A stretch of 64,000 bases of DNA from positions 3,596,001-3,660,000 of the forward strand of contig NZ_CP107964.1 of the NCBI RefSeq assembly GCF_041434935.1, given 5' to 3'. The DNA is from Kitasatospora sp. NBC_00374 (lineage in GTDB: Bacteria > Actinomycetota > Actinomycetes > Streptomycetales > Streptomycetaceae). The position numbers were made by a program, and so were the translations under genes. Shown here in pieces: positions 36,802-45,005 of the stretch. How positions within the stretch are numbered: the first letter of the stretch is position 1; every line of letters begins with the position of its first letter. The notes under the pieces were generated by a model. It worked only from the letters and a program-made list of their open reading frames with translations, was not told where the DNA came from and did not search any database.

Positions 36802-38376
36802 ATGACCACCCCCACCGCAACCCTCGGGCCCGCCGCGGACGGCTGGGCCGAGCTGGAGACCGCCGCCCTGCTGGGCACCGACCGTCGGCCGCTGCCGGAT
36901 CCGGCCGGGCCGCCCGCGCTGCTGGCGGCGGCCGGCGCCGTCGACCGCACCGACCCGGCGGTCGCCCTGCTGGACCTGGCCGCGCTCGCCGCCGTCCGCC
37001 GCCGGGCGGGCGGGCAGGCGCTGCCGGCCCCCGAGCTGCCGGCGGCCGCGCCCCCGGACGACCGCCGCGAGCTGCCCCGGGCGGCGGCCCACCGCCTGGC
37101 GGTGCTGGTCGGCGGGCGGACGGCCGGCGCCGCGCCGGCCAACCTGGCCGAGCTGCTGCCGCAGTGGCTCGGCGCGGCCCTGGAGCGCGGCTACCGGCTG
37201 CCGCCCGCGCTCGTCCCGGCGCTGCTGGACGCGGCGCGGGCCCGCAGCGAGCTGCGCGGCGACGTGGTGGCGCTGGCCGGGCCGCTGGGCCGCTGGCTGG
37301 CGGAGCGCAATCCGGACTGGCGTTTCGTCCACCGGACGGCCGCCGAGTCGGTACCGGGCCCGGCCGGTCCGCAGATCTGGCAGGAGGGCCTGTTCGCGGA
37401 GCGGGTGACGTATCTGGCCAGGCTCCGCCGCGAACGCCCCGAGGAGGCGCTGCAGCTGCTGGGGTCGACCTGGGCGACCGAGCGCGCCGAGGACCGGGTG
37501 CTGTTCCTGGACGCCCTGCAGGACGGCCTCGGCGCGGCCGACGAGCCGTTCCTGGAGGCGGCGCTGACCGATCGCAGCAAGAACGTCCGGGCGACCGCCG
37601 CCGAGCTGCTCTCCACCCTCCCCGGCTCCGCACTCGCCACCCGGATGGCGGAGCGCGCCCGTACCGCGGTACGCCTGGAGGGGCGCCGGCTGACGGTCAG
37701 TCCGCCCGTCGAGTGCGATGCCGGGATGCAGCGCGACGGCATACCGCCCAAGTCGCCGACGGGCCGGGGTGAGCGTGCGTGGTGGTTCGGCGAGATCGTC
37801 GCGGCCGCACCGCTGTCGCTCTGGCCCGCCGACACCGGGCTCGGCCCCGAGCAACTGCTGCGGCTGCCGGTCGGCGACGGCGAGAGCGACTGGACGGACG
37901 ACCTGCGGGAGGCCTGGGCCAGGGCGGCCGTCCGCCAGCAGGACGCCGACTGGGCCCGGGCCCTGCTCGGCCCGGTGCCGCGTCCCGGGCACCCCGGCCG
38001 GACGGCGGGCTCGCCCGCCCGGCTGCTCTCCGTACTGCCCGTCGCCGAGCGGGCCGCCTGGGCGGCCGCGTTCGTCCGCGCCCACGGCCTCGGCGACGCG
38101 TTCCAACTGCTCGGCGCCTGCGGCACACCGTGGACGCCACCGCTGTCCACCGCCGTGGTGGCCGCGTTGGAGCGGGCCGCCGGGTCCGGCGCGTACCCGT
38201 GGAGCCACAGCGGGGTGCTGGGCATGACGGAGCGCGCGCTGGCACCCGAGGCCGCCCCGGCGGTGGAGGCGCTGGCCGCGGACGCCGCACCCGATACCGC
38301 CTGGGCGGAGACCTTCACCAGGCTGGCCGGGACGCTGCGCTTCCGCGCCGCGATGCTGGCCGAGCTGGACGGGTGA
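36802..38376 (+). CDS. DUF5691 protein of the MoxR/SWIM cluster
   Basis: 524 aa, soluble, rich in Ala, Leu and Arg. WAELETAALLGTDRRPLP at the N-terminus is a family signature. The middle (about 190-300) looks like HEAT-type helical repeats: FLEAALTDRSKNVRATAAEL and ELLSTLPGSALATRMAERA. FGEIVAAAPLSLW and a Trp-rich C-terminal half follow. No catalytic motif was recognised; a scaffold role within the cluster is an inference. GGAGG lies 6 nt before the ATG. It is probably cotranscribed with the SWIM gene and ends 7 bp from the converging icmB stop. Confidence 0.82.
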   Translation: MTTPTATLGPAADGWAELETAALLGTDRRPLPDPAGPPALLAAAGAVDRTDPAVALLDLAALAAVRRRAGGQALPAPELPAAAPPDDRRELPRAAAHRLAVLVGGRTAGAAPANLAELLPQWLGAALERGYRLPPALVPALLDAARARSELRGDVVALAGPLGRWLAERNPDWRFVHRTAAESVPGPAGPQIWQEGLFAERVTYLARLRRERPEEALQLLGSTWATERAEDRVLFLDALQDGLGAADEPFLEAALTDRSKNVRATAAELLSTLPGSALATRMAERARTAVRLEGRRLTVSPPVECDAGMQRDGIPPKSPTGRGERAWWFGEIVAAAPLSLWPADTGLGPEQLLRLPVGDGESDWTDDLREAWARAAVRQQDADWARALLGPVPRPGHPGRTAGSPARLLSVLPVAERAAWAAAFVRAHGLGDAFQLLGACGTPWTPPLSTAVVAALERAAGSGAYPWSHSGVLGMTERALAPEAAPAVEALAADAAPDTAWAETFTRLAGTLRFRAAMLAELDG

Positions 38377-38383
38377 CGAGAGG

Positions 38384-38791
38384 TCAGCCGGCGCTGCGGA
38401 GGTTGGCCTCGACCCAGGACACCACGTCCTGGGTCGGGGTGCCCGGGGTGAAGATGTCGGCGACGCCGAGTGCCTTGAGCTCGACGATGTCCTCGGGCGG
38501 CACGATCCCGCCGCAGAACACCTTGATGTCCTCGGCGTCGCGCTCGCGCAGCAGCTCCAGCACCTTGGCGCAGAGGGTCATGTGTGCGCCGGAGAGGATC
38601 GACAGGCCGATGCCGTCGGCGTCCTCCTGGATCGCGGTGTCGACGATCTGCTCCGGAGTCTGGTGCAGGCCGGTGTAGATGACCTCCATGCCGGCGTCCC
38701 GCAGCGCCCGGGCGATCACCTTGGCGCCGCGGTCGTGACCGTCCAGCCCCGGCTTGGCGACCACCACACGGATCGGGCCTGACACGCCCAT
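38384..38791 (-). CDS. icmB: Isobutyryl-CoA mutase small subunit, cobalamin-binding
   Basis: 135 aa, essentially the length of known IcmB proteins (about 136). It is a single B12-binding domain with the DxHxxG motif at D17-G-H19-D-R-G22, then [11 protein letters not shown] and [12 protein letters not shown]. The small subunit holds adenosylcobalamin for IcmA, which interconverts isobutyryl-CoA and butyryl-CoA and so links valine breakdown to fatty-acid and polyketide precursors. IcmA is not in this window, as in S. coelicolor where the genes are apart. AGGAGG lies 5 nt before the ATG. An inverted repeat at 38852-38867 may control it. A role with another acyl-CoA mutase cannot be excluded. Confidence 0.85.
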   Translation of the reverse strand: MGVSGPIRVVVAKPGLDGHDRGAKVIARALRDAGMEVIYTGLHQTPEQIVDTAIQEDADGIGLSILSGAHMTLCAKVLELLRERDAEDIKVFCGGIVPPEDIVELKALGVADIFTPGTPTQDVVSWVEANLRSAG

Positions 38792-38851
38792 GACTGCCTC
38801 CTGGACCTCATCGTCCACCACCCGGCCGGCCTGGTCGGGCACGGGCTTGGT

Positions 38852-38867
38852 GTTAACCACTCTTAAC
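38852..38867. promoter_or_regulatory. Inverted repeat upstream of icmB
   Basis: GTTAA, 6 nt, TTAAC: AT-rich arms in very GC-rich DNA, 61-76 bp upstream of icmB. It lies just below a TACCCT -10-like element on the icmB strand (38880-38885), where a repressor would block transcription. Confidence 0.4.
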
Positions 38868-39011
38868 AGACCTGAGGGGAGGGTAGCGCCAACCACGCCC
38901 GGCGTCCGTTTCGCCCGTCGAGAGGAGGGGAAAATCACAGCACCGCACACCCGTCACCCCCGCGCCGTCCGCCGCGGGGGCCCCCGCGCCACCCTGCCCG
39001 GGGAGAGCCGC

Positions 39012-39917
39012 ATGCACCGTTGCCCGCTGCCCGAAGGCCCCCTGACCGACCTCGACACCGCCTCCGCCACTCCCGCGACCGCCGCCGAGACCACCGCAGA
39101 GACCACCGGCGGGACCACCGACGGGACCGTCACCGCAGGCCTGCCGCTGCGCCGGGCCGCCGCCACCGTCCGGGGCGCCGGCGCCGAGGCCGCCGCGCTC
39201 GCCCACCACCTGGTCCGCTACCCGACCGGCATCCCGCCGGAGCCCCGGCCGCGGCCCTGCCCGCCCGACCTCGGAGCCGACCGGCCGGCCCGCGGCCCGG
39301 TGCTGCTGCTGCACGGTCTGGCGGACAACCGCGCGGTGTTCCGCCCACTCCGGCGCGAGCTGCACCGGCACGGCTGGACCCACCTGCACGCCCTCAACTA
39401 CTCGCCGCTGATCCGGGACGTCCGGGCCGCCGCCGCGCTGCTGGCCCGGCACGTCGCCTGGGCCGCCGAGGCCCACCCGGGAGGGCCGGTCACCCTGGTC
39501 GGCCACAGCCTGGGCGGGCTGATCTGCCGCTACTACGTACAGCGCCTCGGCGGCGACGGCCCGGTCCGCACGGTCGTCACGCTCGGCACGCCGCACGCGG
39601 GGACCACCGCCGCCCTGCTGCCCACTCCGTTCCCGATCATCCGTCAGCTCCGGCCGGGCAGCGAACTGCTGACCGAGCTCCGACTGCCCGCGCCGCGCTG
39701 CCGGGCCCGGTTCACGGTGCTGCGCGGCGAGCTGGACGAGGTGGTCCTGCCGGGCCGCAGCGCCTGGCTGGACCACCCGGACCTGCGGGCCGACAATCTG
39801 CTGATTCCCGGTGCCGGACATATCGGCCTGCCCGCCCACCCGCTGGCCGTCGAGGCCGTTCGACGGGCGCTGGAAGCCCAGGACGGCGCGGGAGTGACGG
39901 AGCGACAGGCCTCCTGA
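39012..39917 (+). CDS. Alpha/beta-hydrolase, lipase/esterase family
   Basis: 301 aa. After a Thr/Ala-rich, probably disordered N-terminus (1-45), the hydrolase fold begins at PVLLLHGLADNRAVF (the oxyanion HG). The nucleophile is Ser in VGHSLGGLICRYY, followed by VVTLGTPHAGT typical of PGAP1-like lipases. The acid is probably in GELDEVVLP and the His in GAGHIGLP. No clear signal peptide, so location is uncertain. GGGGAGAG precedes the ATG. Seventy-seven bp separate it from the M23 peptidase gene, and cotranscription is possible. Substrate is unknown; acyl esters are likely. Confidence 0.85.
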   Translation: MHRCPLPEGPLTDLDTASATPATAAETTAETTGGTTDGTVTAGLPLRRAAATVRGAGAEAAALAHHLVRYPTGIPPEPRPRPCPPDLGADRPARGPVLLLHGLADNRAVFRPLRRELHRHGWTHLHALNYSPLIRDVRAAAALLARHVAWAAEAHPGGPVTLVGHSLGGLICRYYVQRLGGDGPVRTVVTLGTPHAGTTAALLPTPFPIIRQLRPGSELLTELRLPAPRCRARFTVLRGELDEVVLPGRSAWLDHPDLRADNLLIPGAGHIGLPAHPLAVEAVRRALEAQDGAGVTERQAS

Positions 39918-39994
39918 GATGCGCACTTTGTCCGGAATCGGGGGAAGGGGCTACAGTCTCGCCTGGTTTCTCCTCCTTCCACCAAGGCGGCAGC

Positions 39995-40705
39995 GTGACC
40001 ATCAACTCCCGTCAAGGCACCCGCGCCCGACACCGTGAAGCCACCCGGCGCGGCACCCGCACCGCCGTCCTCACGGTGGCACTGCCCTCGGCCGCCACGC
40101 TCGGGGTGTTCACCGCCGCCGGCGCGGCCGTCGAGTACGACAGCACCCGCCTGCCCGCGCCGAGCTCCGTCGACGGCGCTCCGGCCACCGCCGGGGCCAC
40201 CCCGCCCGACACCCCGCGCGACGCCGCGCCCGCCCCGGCGGAGCCCGAGCGGGCCGACCGGATCGGGACCAGGCCCGAGCTGCCGGCCCCGCCGGAGCCC
40301 CCGGAGCCCTCCCACTACGCCCTGCCGGTCGCCCAGCCCGGCCTGAGCGCCGGCTTCGGCCAGGCCGGCACCCACTGGGCGGTCCGGCACACCGGCATCG
40401 ACTTCCCGGTGCCCTCCGGCACCCCCGTCCGGGCCGCCACCGACGGCACCGTCAGCACCCGGTGGAGCCGCGCCTACGGCTACCTGGCCACCGTCACCGG
40501 CCGGGACGGCACCACCACCTGGTACGGCCACCTGCGCTCGTACCGCATCCGCAAGGGACCGGTCCGGGCCGGCGAGGTGATCGCGTACTCCGGCAGCACC
40601 GGCAACAGCACCGGCCCGCACCTGCACTTCGAGGTCCGCCCCGACGGCGGGGCACCGGTCGACCCGCTGCCCTGGCTGCTCGCCCACGGCCTCGACCCGC
40701 GCTGA
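39995..40705 (+). CDS. M23-family metallopeptidase (LytM-like peptidoglycan hydrolase)
   Basis: 236 aa. A basic N-terminus and one hydrophobic helix (about 24-45; TAVLTVALPSAATLGVFTAAG) act as signal anchor, then a Pro/Ala-rich linker (50-105), then the M23 domain. Zinc ligands are in HTGIDFPV (H and D) and in GPHLHFEVRPDGG (the HxH motif), with YGHL contributing another His. Such enzymes cut peptide cross-links in the cell wall. AAGGCGG lies 6 nt before the GTG. The 77-bp upstream gap is too short for a c-di-AMP riboswitch, which precedes some streptomycete wall hydrolase genes. Confidence 0.92.
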   Translation: MTINSRQGTRARHREATRRGTRTAVLTVALPSAATLGVFTAAGAAVEYDSTRLPAPSSVDGAPATAGATPPDTPRDAAPAPAEPERADRIGTRPELPAPPEPPEPSHYALPVAQPGLSAGFGQAGTHWAVRHTGIDFPVPSGTPVRAATDGTVSTRWSRAYGYLATVTGRDGTTTWYGHLRSYRIRKGPVRAGEVIAYSGSTGNSTGPHLHFEVRPDGGAPVDPLPWLLAHGLDPR

Positions 40706-40772
40706 CCGACCGGCCGACCGGCCGACCTACCAGCCGACCGACCTACCTACCAGCCGACCGGCCGACCGGCCG
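40706..40772 (+). repeat. Short tandem repeats of CCGACC-type units
   Basis: A run of about 67 bp built from CCGACCGG and CCGACC(T)ACCAG units between the M23 and sigma-factor genes. The imperfect 4- and 8-bp periodicity suggests replication slippage. Confidence 0.7.
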
Positions 40773-40828
40773 CCGGGACGTTCGGGCCCGCTGACAACCT
40801 TTCACCCGGGCCCGCGCGTCTGTCGGCC

Positions 40829-41383
40829 GTGAGTCAATCAACCGAGGACGCCGCGTACGCAGCCTTCGTCGAAGCCGCCTGGCACCGGCACCTGCGCACC
40901 GCGACACTGCTCACCGGCGACCGCCACCGTGCCGAGGAGCTGCTCCAGGACTGCCTGGTCAAGCTCTACGTGCGCTGGCAGCGGGTGGACAGCGGCGATC
41001 CGCACGCCTATCTGCGCCGGATGCTGGCCAACGGCAACGTGAGCTGGTGGCGCCGAAGGCGCCGCGAACTGCTGACCGACGACGCCCCCGAGGCCGTCGA
41101 CCGGCGCGCAGGCCCGTCCGCCGATCCGCCCGACCGGCGGGACGAACTCCGCCGCGCCCTGCGGGCACTGCCCGCCCGCCAACGCGCCGTGGTCGTGCTG
41201 CGCCACATCGAGGACATGTCCGAGAAGGAGACCGCCGCCGCGCTGGGCTGCTCGGTCGGCACCGTCAAGAGCCAGAACGCCAGGGCGATGGCCCGGCTGC
41301 GCACCGAGCTGCGGGACACCGCCCTGCGGCAGACCGCGCCGCAGGAGACCGCGCCGCGCGAGAACGAGGAGGCCACGCTGTGA
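40829..41383 (+). CDS. SigE-family ECF RNA polymerase sigma factor
   Basis: 184 aa. Region 2 covers about 10-75 (YAAFVEAAWHRHLRTATLL, DRHRAEELLQDCLVKLY, DPHAYLRRMLANGNVSWW), and region 4 about 105-160 (LRALPARQRAVVVLRHIED, EKETAAALGCSVGTVKSQN). This is the SigE/SCO-type ECF group of actinobacteria. A C-terminal tail of TAPQET repeats follows. GTG start without a clear ribosome-binding site. Its stop overlaps the next start (GTGA), so it is translated with a membrane partner that may be its regulator. Targets are unknown. Confidence 0.9.
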   Translation: MSQSTEDAAYAAFVEAAWHRHLRTATLLTGDRHRAEELLQDCLVKLYVRWQRVDSGDPHAYLRRMLANGNVSWWRRRRRELLTDDAPEAVDRRAGPSADPPDRRDELRRALRALPARQRAVVVLRHIEDMSEKETAAALGCSVGTVKSQNARAMARLRTELRDTALRQTAPQETAPRENEEATL

Positions 41384-42216
41384 GCGAGGACGACGCAGGG
41401 CTGTCCCGCGCCCTGATGGACCTGGCGGACCACAAGGCGGCCCCCGGGCCCGTCCCGGTGGCGGACCTGCTGCGGCGCGGCCGGCGGGCCCGGCGGCTGC
41501 GCACCGCGGTGCGGGTCGGCACCGCGACGGGCGCGCTCACCCTGGCGGTCGCGGCGGGCGTCGCGGCCCTGCCCGCGGCGCCCGCCGGCCCGGCCGGCCC
41601 GGCCACCGCGCCCGTGACCGGCCCGCCCGCCCCGCATCCGCGCGAGGGCTACCGGGTGACGCTGACCTACACCGTCGAGCAGGACAACCGCCGGCTCGCC
41701 GGCCACGCCGACCGGTACACCGGCACCGTCGACCCCGGCGCCCACCGGGCCCGGCTGGACGGCCCGATGTCCCTCCGGTTCACCGACGGCGAGGAGTACG
41801 TCGACCGGGGCGGCTGGCGCCCGGGCGGCATGGTCTCCGCCCCGCGCGGCACCCTGCCGGTCGGGCAGCTGCTCACCGACGACCCGCGGGACCTGCTCGC
41901 CCGGCTGCGGGCCCGCGGCACCGTCACCCCCGTTCCGGCCGGCGGAGGCGGCGAGGCGTACACCTTCTCCTACGTGTCCACGACCTCGCCCTACACCGGC
42001 GAGCCCGCCGAGCTGACCGGCAACCGGCCCAACACCGTGACCGGCAGCATCGAGCTCGCCGGCGGCCGCTACCGCGGCATCACCCTGCAGACCACGCTCA
42101 CCGGCCCGGACCCGGCGACCGCCGACCGGGACCCGGTCACCCGCCGACTGGTCATCACCTTCACCGACGCCGGTGCCCCGGTGACGGTCGAGCGGCCGGT
42201 CCCGCCGCCCTCATGA
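41380..42216 (+). CDS. Single-pass membrane protein, putative sigma-factor partner
   Basis: 278 aa. A cytoplasmic N-terminus of about 45 residues (SRALMDLADHKAAP, RRGRRARRLR) precedes one helix (about 50-70) and an extracytoplasmic domain of 200 residues rich in beta-prone sequence (VTLTYTVEQDNRRLAGHADRY, SLRFTDGEEYVDRGGW, GRYRGITLQTTL). The layout fits an anti-sigma or signal-sensing partner: start overlaps the sigma gene stop by 4 nt, GAGGAGG 7 nt upstream. The N-terminal part lacks the HxxxCxxC zinc motif of ZAS anti-sigma factors, so the regulatory role is inferred from position only. Confidence 0.75.
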   Translation: MSEDDAGLSRALMDLADHKAAPGPVPVADLLRRGRRARRLRTAVRVGTATGALTLAVAAGVAALPAAPAGPAGPATAPVTGPPAPHPREGYRVTLTYTVEQDNRRLAGHADRYTGTVDPGAHRARLDGPMSLRFTDGEEYVDRGGWRPGGMVSAPRGTLPVGQLLTDDPRDLLARLRARGTVTPVPAGGGGEAYTFSYVSTTSPYTGEPAELTGNRPNTVTGSIELAGGRYRGITLQTTLTGPDPATADRDPVTRRLVITFTDAGAPVTVERPVPPPS

Positions 42217-42219
42217 CGG

Positions 42220-42253
42220 ACGGCCCGGGCCCGCATCCTCGGGCCCGGGCCGT
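42220..42253. terminator. Bidirectional terminator hairpin
   Basis: A perfect 14-bp stem (42220-42233 with 42240-42253) with a CATCCT loop, between the converging sigma-partner gene and pcrA. Confidence 0.9.
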
Positions 42254-42266
42254 TCCTGCCGTACCG

Positions 42267-44876
42267 TCAGAGCTTCTCCACCGGCGCGTACCGCAGCAGC
42301 AGCTGCTTGCGCCCGGTGCCCGCGCCGAAGTCGACCGTGGCCTGCGCCTTGTCGCCGACCCCCATGGTGGCCACCACCGTGCCCAGGCCGAAGGTGTCGT
42401 GGGTGACCCGGTCGCCGACCGCCAGCGAGGGCACGTCGCGGTCCGCCATGGTGCGGGCCGACTTGCCCCAGCCCGCCTTCGGCGCGGCCCCCGCCCCGGC
42501 GCCGCCGCCGGAGGACAGCCGGGAGGAGCCGTACGAGCCCGAGGACCCCGCCGAGCGGGAGGCCGGGACGGCGGCGGCGCCGGTGCGCTTCCACTCCACC
42601 AGCGGCTCCGGGATCTCCTCCAGGAACCGCGAGGCCGGGTTGTACGAGGGCTGGCCCCAGGCGCTGCGCAGCACCGAACGGGTCAGGTACAGCCGCTGCC
42701 GGGCCCGGGTGAGGCCGACGTAGGCGAGCCGGCGTTCCTCCTCCAGTTCCTTGACCTGGTTGAGCGCCCGCATGTGCGGGAAGATCCCGTCCTCCATGCC
42801 GGTCAGGAAGACCACCGGGAACTCCAGGCCCTTGGCGGTGTGCAGGGTCATCATGGTGATGACGCCGCCGCCCTCCTCGTCGTCCGGGATCTGGTCGGAG
42901 TCGGCGACCAGCGCGACCCGCTCCAGGAAGTCGGCCAGCGAGCCGACCGGCGGGGTGCCGTCGCCCTCCTCCGCCTCCGGACGCTCGCCGGGGTCCTTCT
43001 CGTACTCCAGCGCGACCGCGGCGAGCTCCTGGAGGTTCTCCACCCGGGTCTCGTCCTGCGGGTCGGTGGAGGCCTGCAGCTCGGCCAGGTAGCCGGTCTC
43101 CTCCAGCACCGCCTCCAGCACGGCGGCCGGGCCCGCGCCCGACTCGACCACCTGACGCAGGCCGGCCAGCAGCTCGTTGAACTTCCGCACCGCGTTGGCC
43201 GAGCGTGCGGCCATGCCGTACGCCTCGTCGACCCGCACCAGCGCCTGGGCGAAGCTGATCCGCTCGCGGGCGGCCAGCGCGTCGATCATCGCCTCGGCCC
43301 GGTCGCCGATGCCGCGCTTGGGGACGTTGAGGATCCGGCGCAGCGGCACGGTGTCCTCGGGGTTGGAGAGCACCCGCAGGTAGGCCAGGACGTCCCGGAC
43401 CTCCTTGCGCTCGTAGAAGCGCACCCCGCCGACCACCTTGTACGGCAGGCCGACCCGGATGAACACCTCCTCGAACACCCGGGACTGCGCGTTCGTCCGG
43501 TAGAAGATCGCCACCTCGCCGGGACGGGCCGCGCCCTGGTCGGTGAGCCGGTCGATCTCGTCGGCGATGAACTGGGCCTCGCCGTGCTCGTCGTCGGCGA
43601 CGTAGCCGACCACCTTCTCGCCCTGGTCGCCGGCCGTCCACAGGTTCTTCTTGCGGCGGTTGGTGTTGCGCTCGATGACCGAGTTGGCGGCGGTGAGGAT
43701 GGTCTGGGTGGAGCGGTAGTTCTGCTCCAGCAGGATCGTCGTCGCGTTCGGGTAGTCCTCCTCGAACTGGAGGATGTTGCGGATGGTCGCGCCGCGGAAG
43801 GCGTAGATCGACTGGTCCGCGTCACCCACCACGCACAGCTCGGCCGGGGAGATCTGGGCCAGCCGGGCCTCGGCCGGGTTGACGAAGTCGCCGTCCACGG
43901 TGAGCCTCGGCGCGTGCGCGGCGGCGCCGCCGCTCAGCTCGCGGACCAGGGTGTACTGGGCGTGGTTGGTGTCCTGGTACTCGTCGACCAGGATGTGCCG
44001 GAACCGGCGGCGGTAGTGCTCGGCCACGTCCGGGAAGGCCTGCAGCAGGTTGACCGTGGTCATGATGATGTCGTCGAAGTCCAGCGCGTTGGCCTCGCGC
44101 AGCCGCCGCTGGTAGAGGAAGTACGCCTCGGCGAGCTTCTTCTCCATCGGGTTGGCGGCCTGGTCGGCGTAGGTCTCCTCGTCGATCAGCTCGTTCTTCA
44201 GGTTGCTGATCTTCGCGGTGAAGGACTTCGGCGGGAACTGCTTCGGGTCCAGGTCGAGATCGCGGCAGACCAGGCCCATCAGGCGCTGCGAGTCGGCCGA
44301 GTCGTAGATCGAGAAGCTGGAGGTGAAGCCCAGCAGCTTGGACTCGCGGCGCAGGATCCGCACGCACGCGCTGTGGAAGGTGGACACCCACATCGCCCGG
44401 GCCCGCGGCCCGACCAGCTGCTCGACCCGCTCGCGCATCTCGCCGGCGGCCTTGTTGGTGAAGGTGATCGCCAGGATCTCCCCGGGCTGCACGCCCCGGG
44501 CGCCCAGCAGGTGGGCGATCCGGTGGGTCAGCACCCGGGTCTTGCCGGAGCCGGCGCCGGCCACGATCAGCAGCGGCGATCCGTGGTGCAGGACCGCCTC
44601 GCGCTGCGGGTCGTTCATCCCCTCCAGCAGCTGCGCGGGGTCGATCACGGTGCGGGCGGCGCCGTTGCGGTAGTACGCGTCGCGCTCGGCGTCGGCGGCG
44701 TGGTCGGTCCGGAACAGCCCGTCCGGGATCGCCTCCTCGTACGGGGCGTAGTCATGGGGAGCCTCCTCGTACGGGGGCTCCTCGTACGGCGGGGGCTCGT
44801 CGGCGGCGGGGCGGCTCGACCCGACGGCTGGGTCCTCGAAGCCGGGGAGCGGGAGGTCGTCAAAGAGGCTACTCAT
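42267..44876 (-). CDS. pcrA: ATP-dependent DNA helicase PcrA/UvrD
   Basis: 869 aa, a superfamily 1A 3'-5' helicase for excision repair and removal of RecA or stalled polymerases. Motifs: Q-motif GMNDPQREAVLH, Walker A GAGSGKT at 107-113, ITFTNKAAGEMRERV, HILVDEYQDTN, GDADQSIYAFRGA, LLEQNYRS, TLHTAKGLEFPVVF, YVGLTRARQRLYL. A Tudor-like C-terminal domain (last 60 residues) is present. The first 80 residues are acidic with repeated PYEE. About 30 residues (GGAAAHAPRLTVDGDFVNPA and following) separate LVRELS from the PAELCVVGDADQ segment, an apparent insertion. The promoter matches the RecA-independent damage promoter, and the ATG follows its -10 by 9 nt. Confidence 0.97.
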   Translation of the reverse strand: MSSLFDDLPLPGFEDPAVGSSRPAADEPPPYEEPPYEEAPHDYAPYEEAIPDGLFRTDHAADAERDAYYRNGAARTVIDPAQLLEGMNDPQREAVLHHGSPLLIVAGAGSGKTRVLTHRIAHLLGARGVQPGEILAITFTNKAAGEMRERVEQLVGPRARAMWVSTFHSACVRILRRESKLLGFTSSFSIYDSADSQRLMGLVCRDLDLDPKQFPPKSFTAKISNLKNELIDEETYADQAANPMEKKLAEAYFLYQRRLREANALDFDDIIMTTVNLLQAFPDVAEHYRRRFRHILVDEYQDTNHAQYTLVRELSGGAAAHAPRLTVDGDFVNPAEARLAQISPAELCVVGDADQSIYAFRGATIRNILQFEEDYPNATTILLEQNYRSTQTILTAANSVIERNTNRRKKNLWTAGDQGEKVVGYVADDEHGEAQFIADEIDRLTDQGAARPGEVAIFYRTNAQSRVFEEVFIRVGLPYKVVGGVRFYERKEVRDVLAYLRVLSNPEDTVPLRRILNVPKRGIGDRAEAMIDALAARERISFAQALVRVDEAYGMAARSANAVRKFNELLAGLRQVVESGAGPAAVLEAVLEETGYLAELQASTDPQDETRVENLQELAAVALEYEKDPGERPEAEEGDGTPPVGSLADFLERVALVADSDQIPDDEEGGGVITMMTLHTAKGLEFPVVFLTGMEDGIFPHMRALNQVKELEEERRLAYVGLTRARQRLYLTRSVLRSAWGQPSYNPASRFLEEIPEPLVEWKRTGAAAVPASRSAGSSGSYGSSRLSSGGGAGAGAAPKAGWGKSARTMADRDVPSLAVGDRVTHDTFGLGTVVATMGVGDKAQATVDFGAGTGRKQLLLRYAPVEKL

Positions 44877-44885
44877 GGCCCTCCG

Positions 44886-44908
44886 AGTCTATGACCCGGC
44901 ACCGACAG
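44886..44908 (-). promoter_or_regulatory. RecA-NDp (PafBC-type) DNA-damage promoter of pcrA
   Basis: On the pcrA strand CTGTCGGTG (44900-44908), 8 nt, TAGACT (44886-44891). The TGTCRGTG core, the spacer and TAnnnT all match. The start codon is 9 nt beyond, so the leader is very short or absent. Confidence 0.72.
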
Positions 44909-45005
44909 CCCGTGCCGTTCGGCCGGAGCCCGGACACCGCGACACCCCGGGGCCCGCACGGCGGCGCCCTGGGGTGTGCGTGCGCCGGGCCGCGCCGCCC
45001 GGCCC

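Noticed and set aside
39918..39994. c-di-AMP riboswitch before the M23 peptidase gene
   Set aside because: The 77-bp gap is too short for the ydaO-type structure and no conserved core was seen.
40706..40772. Tandem CCGACC repeats as a CRISPR array or attachment site
   Set aside because: Units are 4-12 bp with no spacers and no cas or integrase genes nearby; simple slippage repeats explain them.
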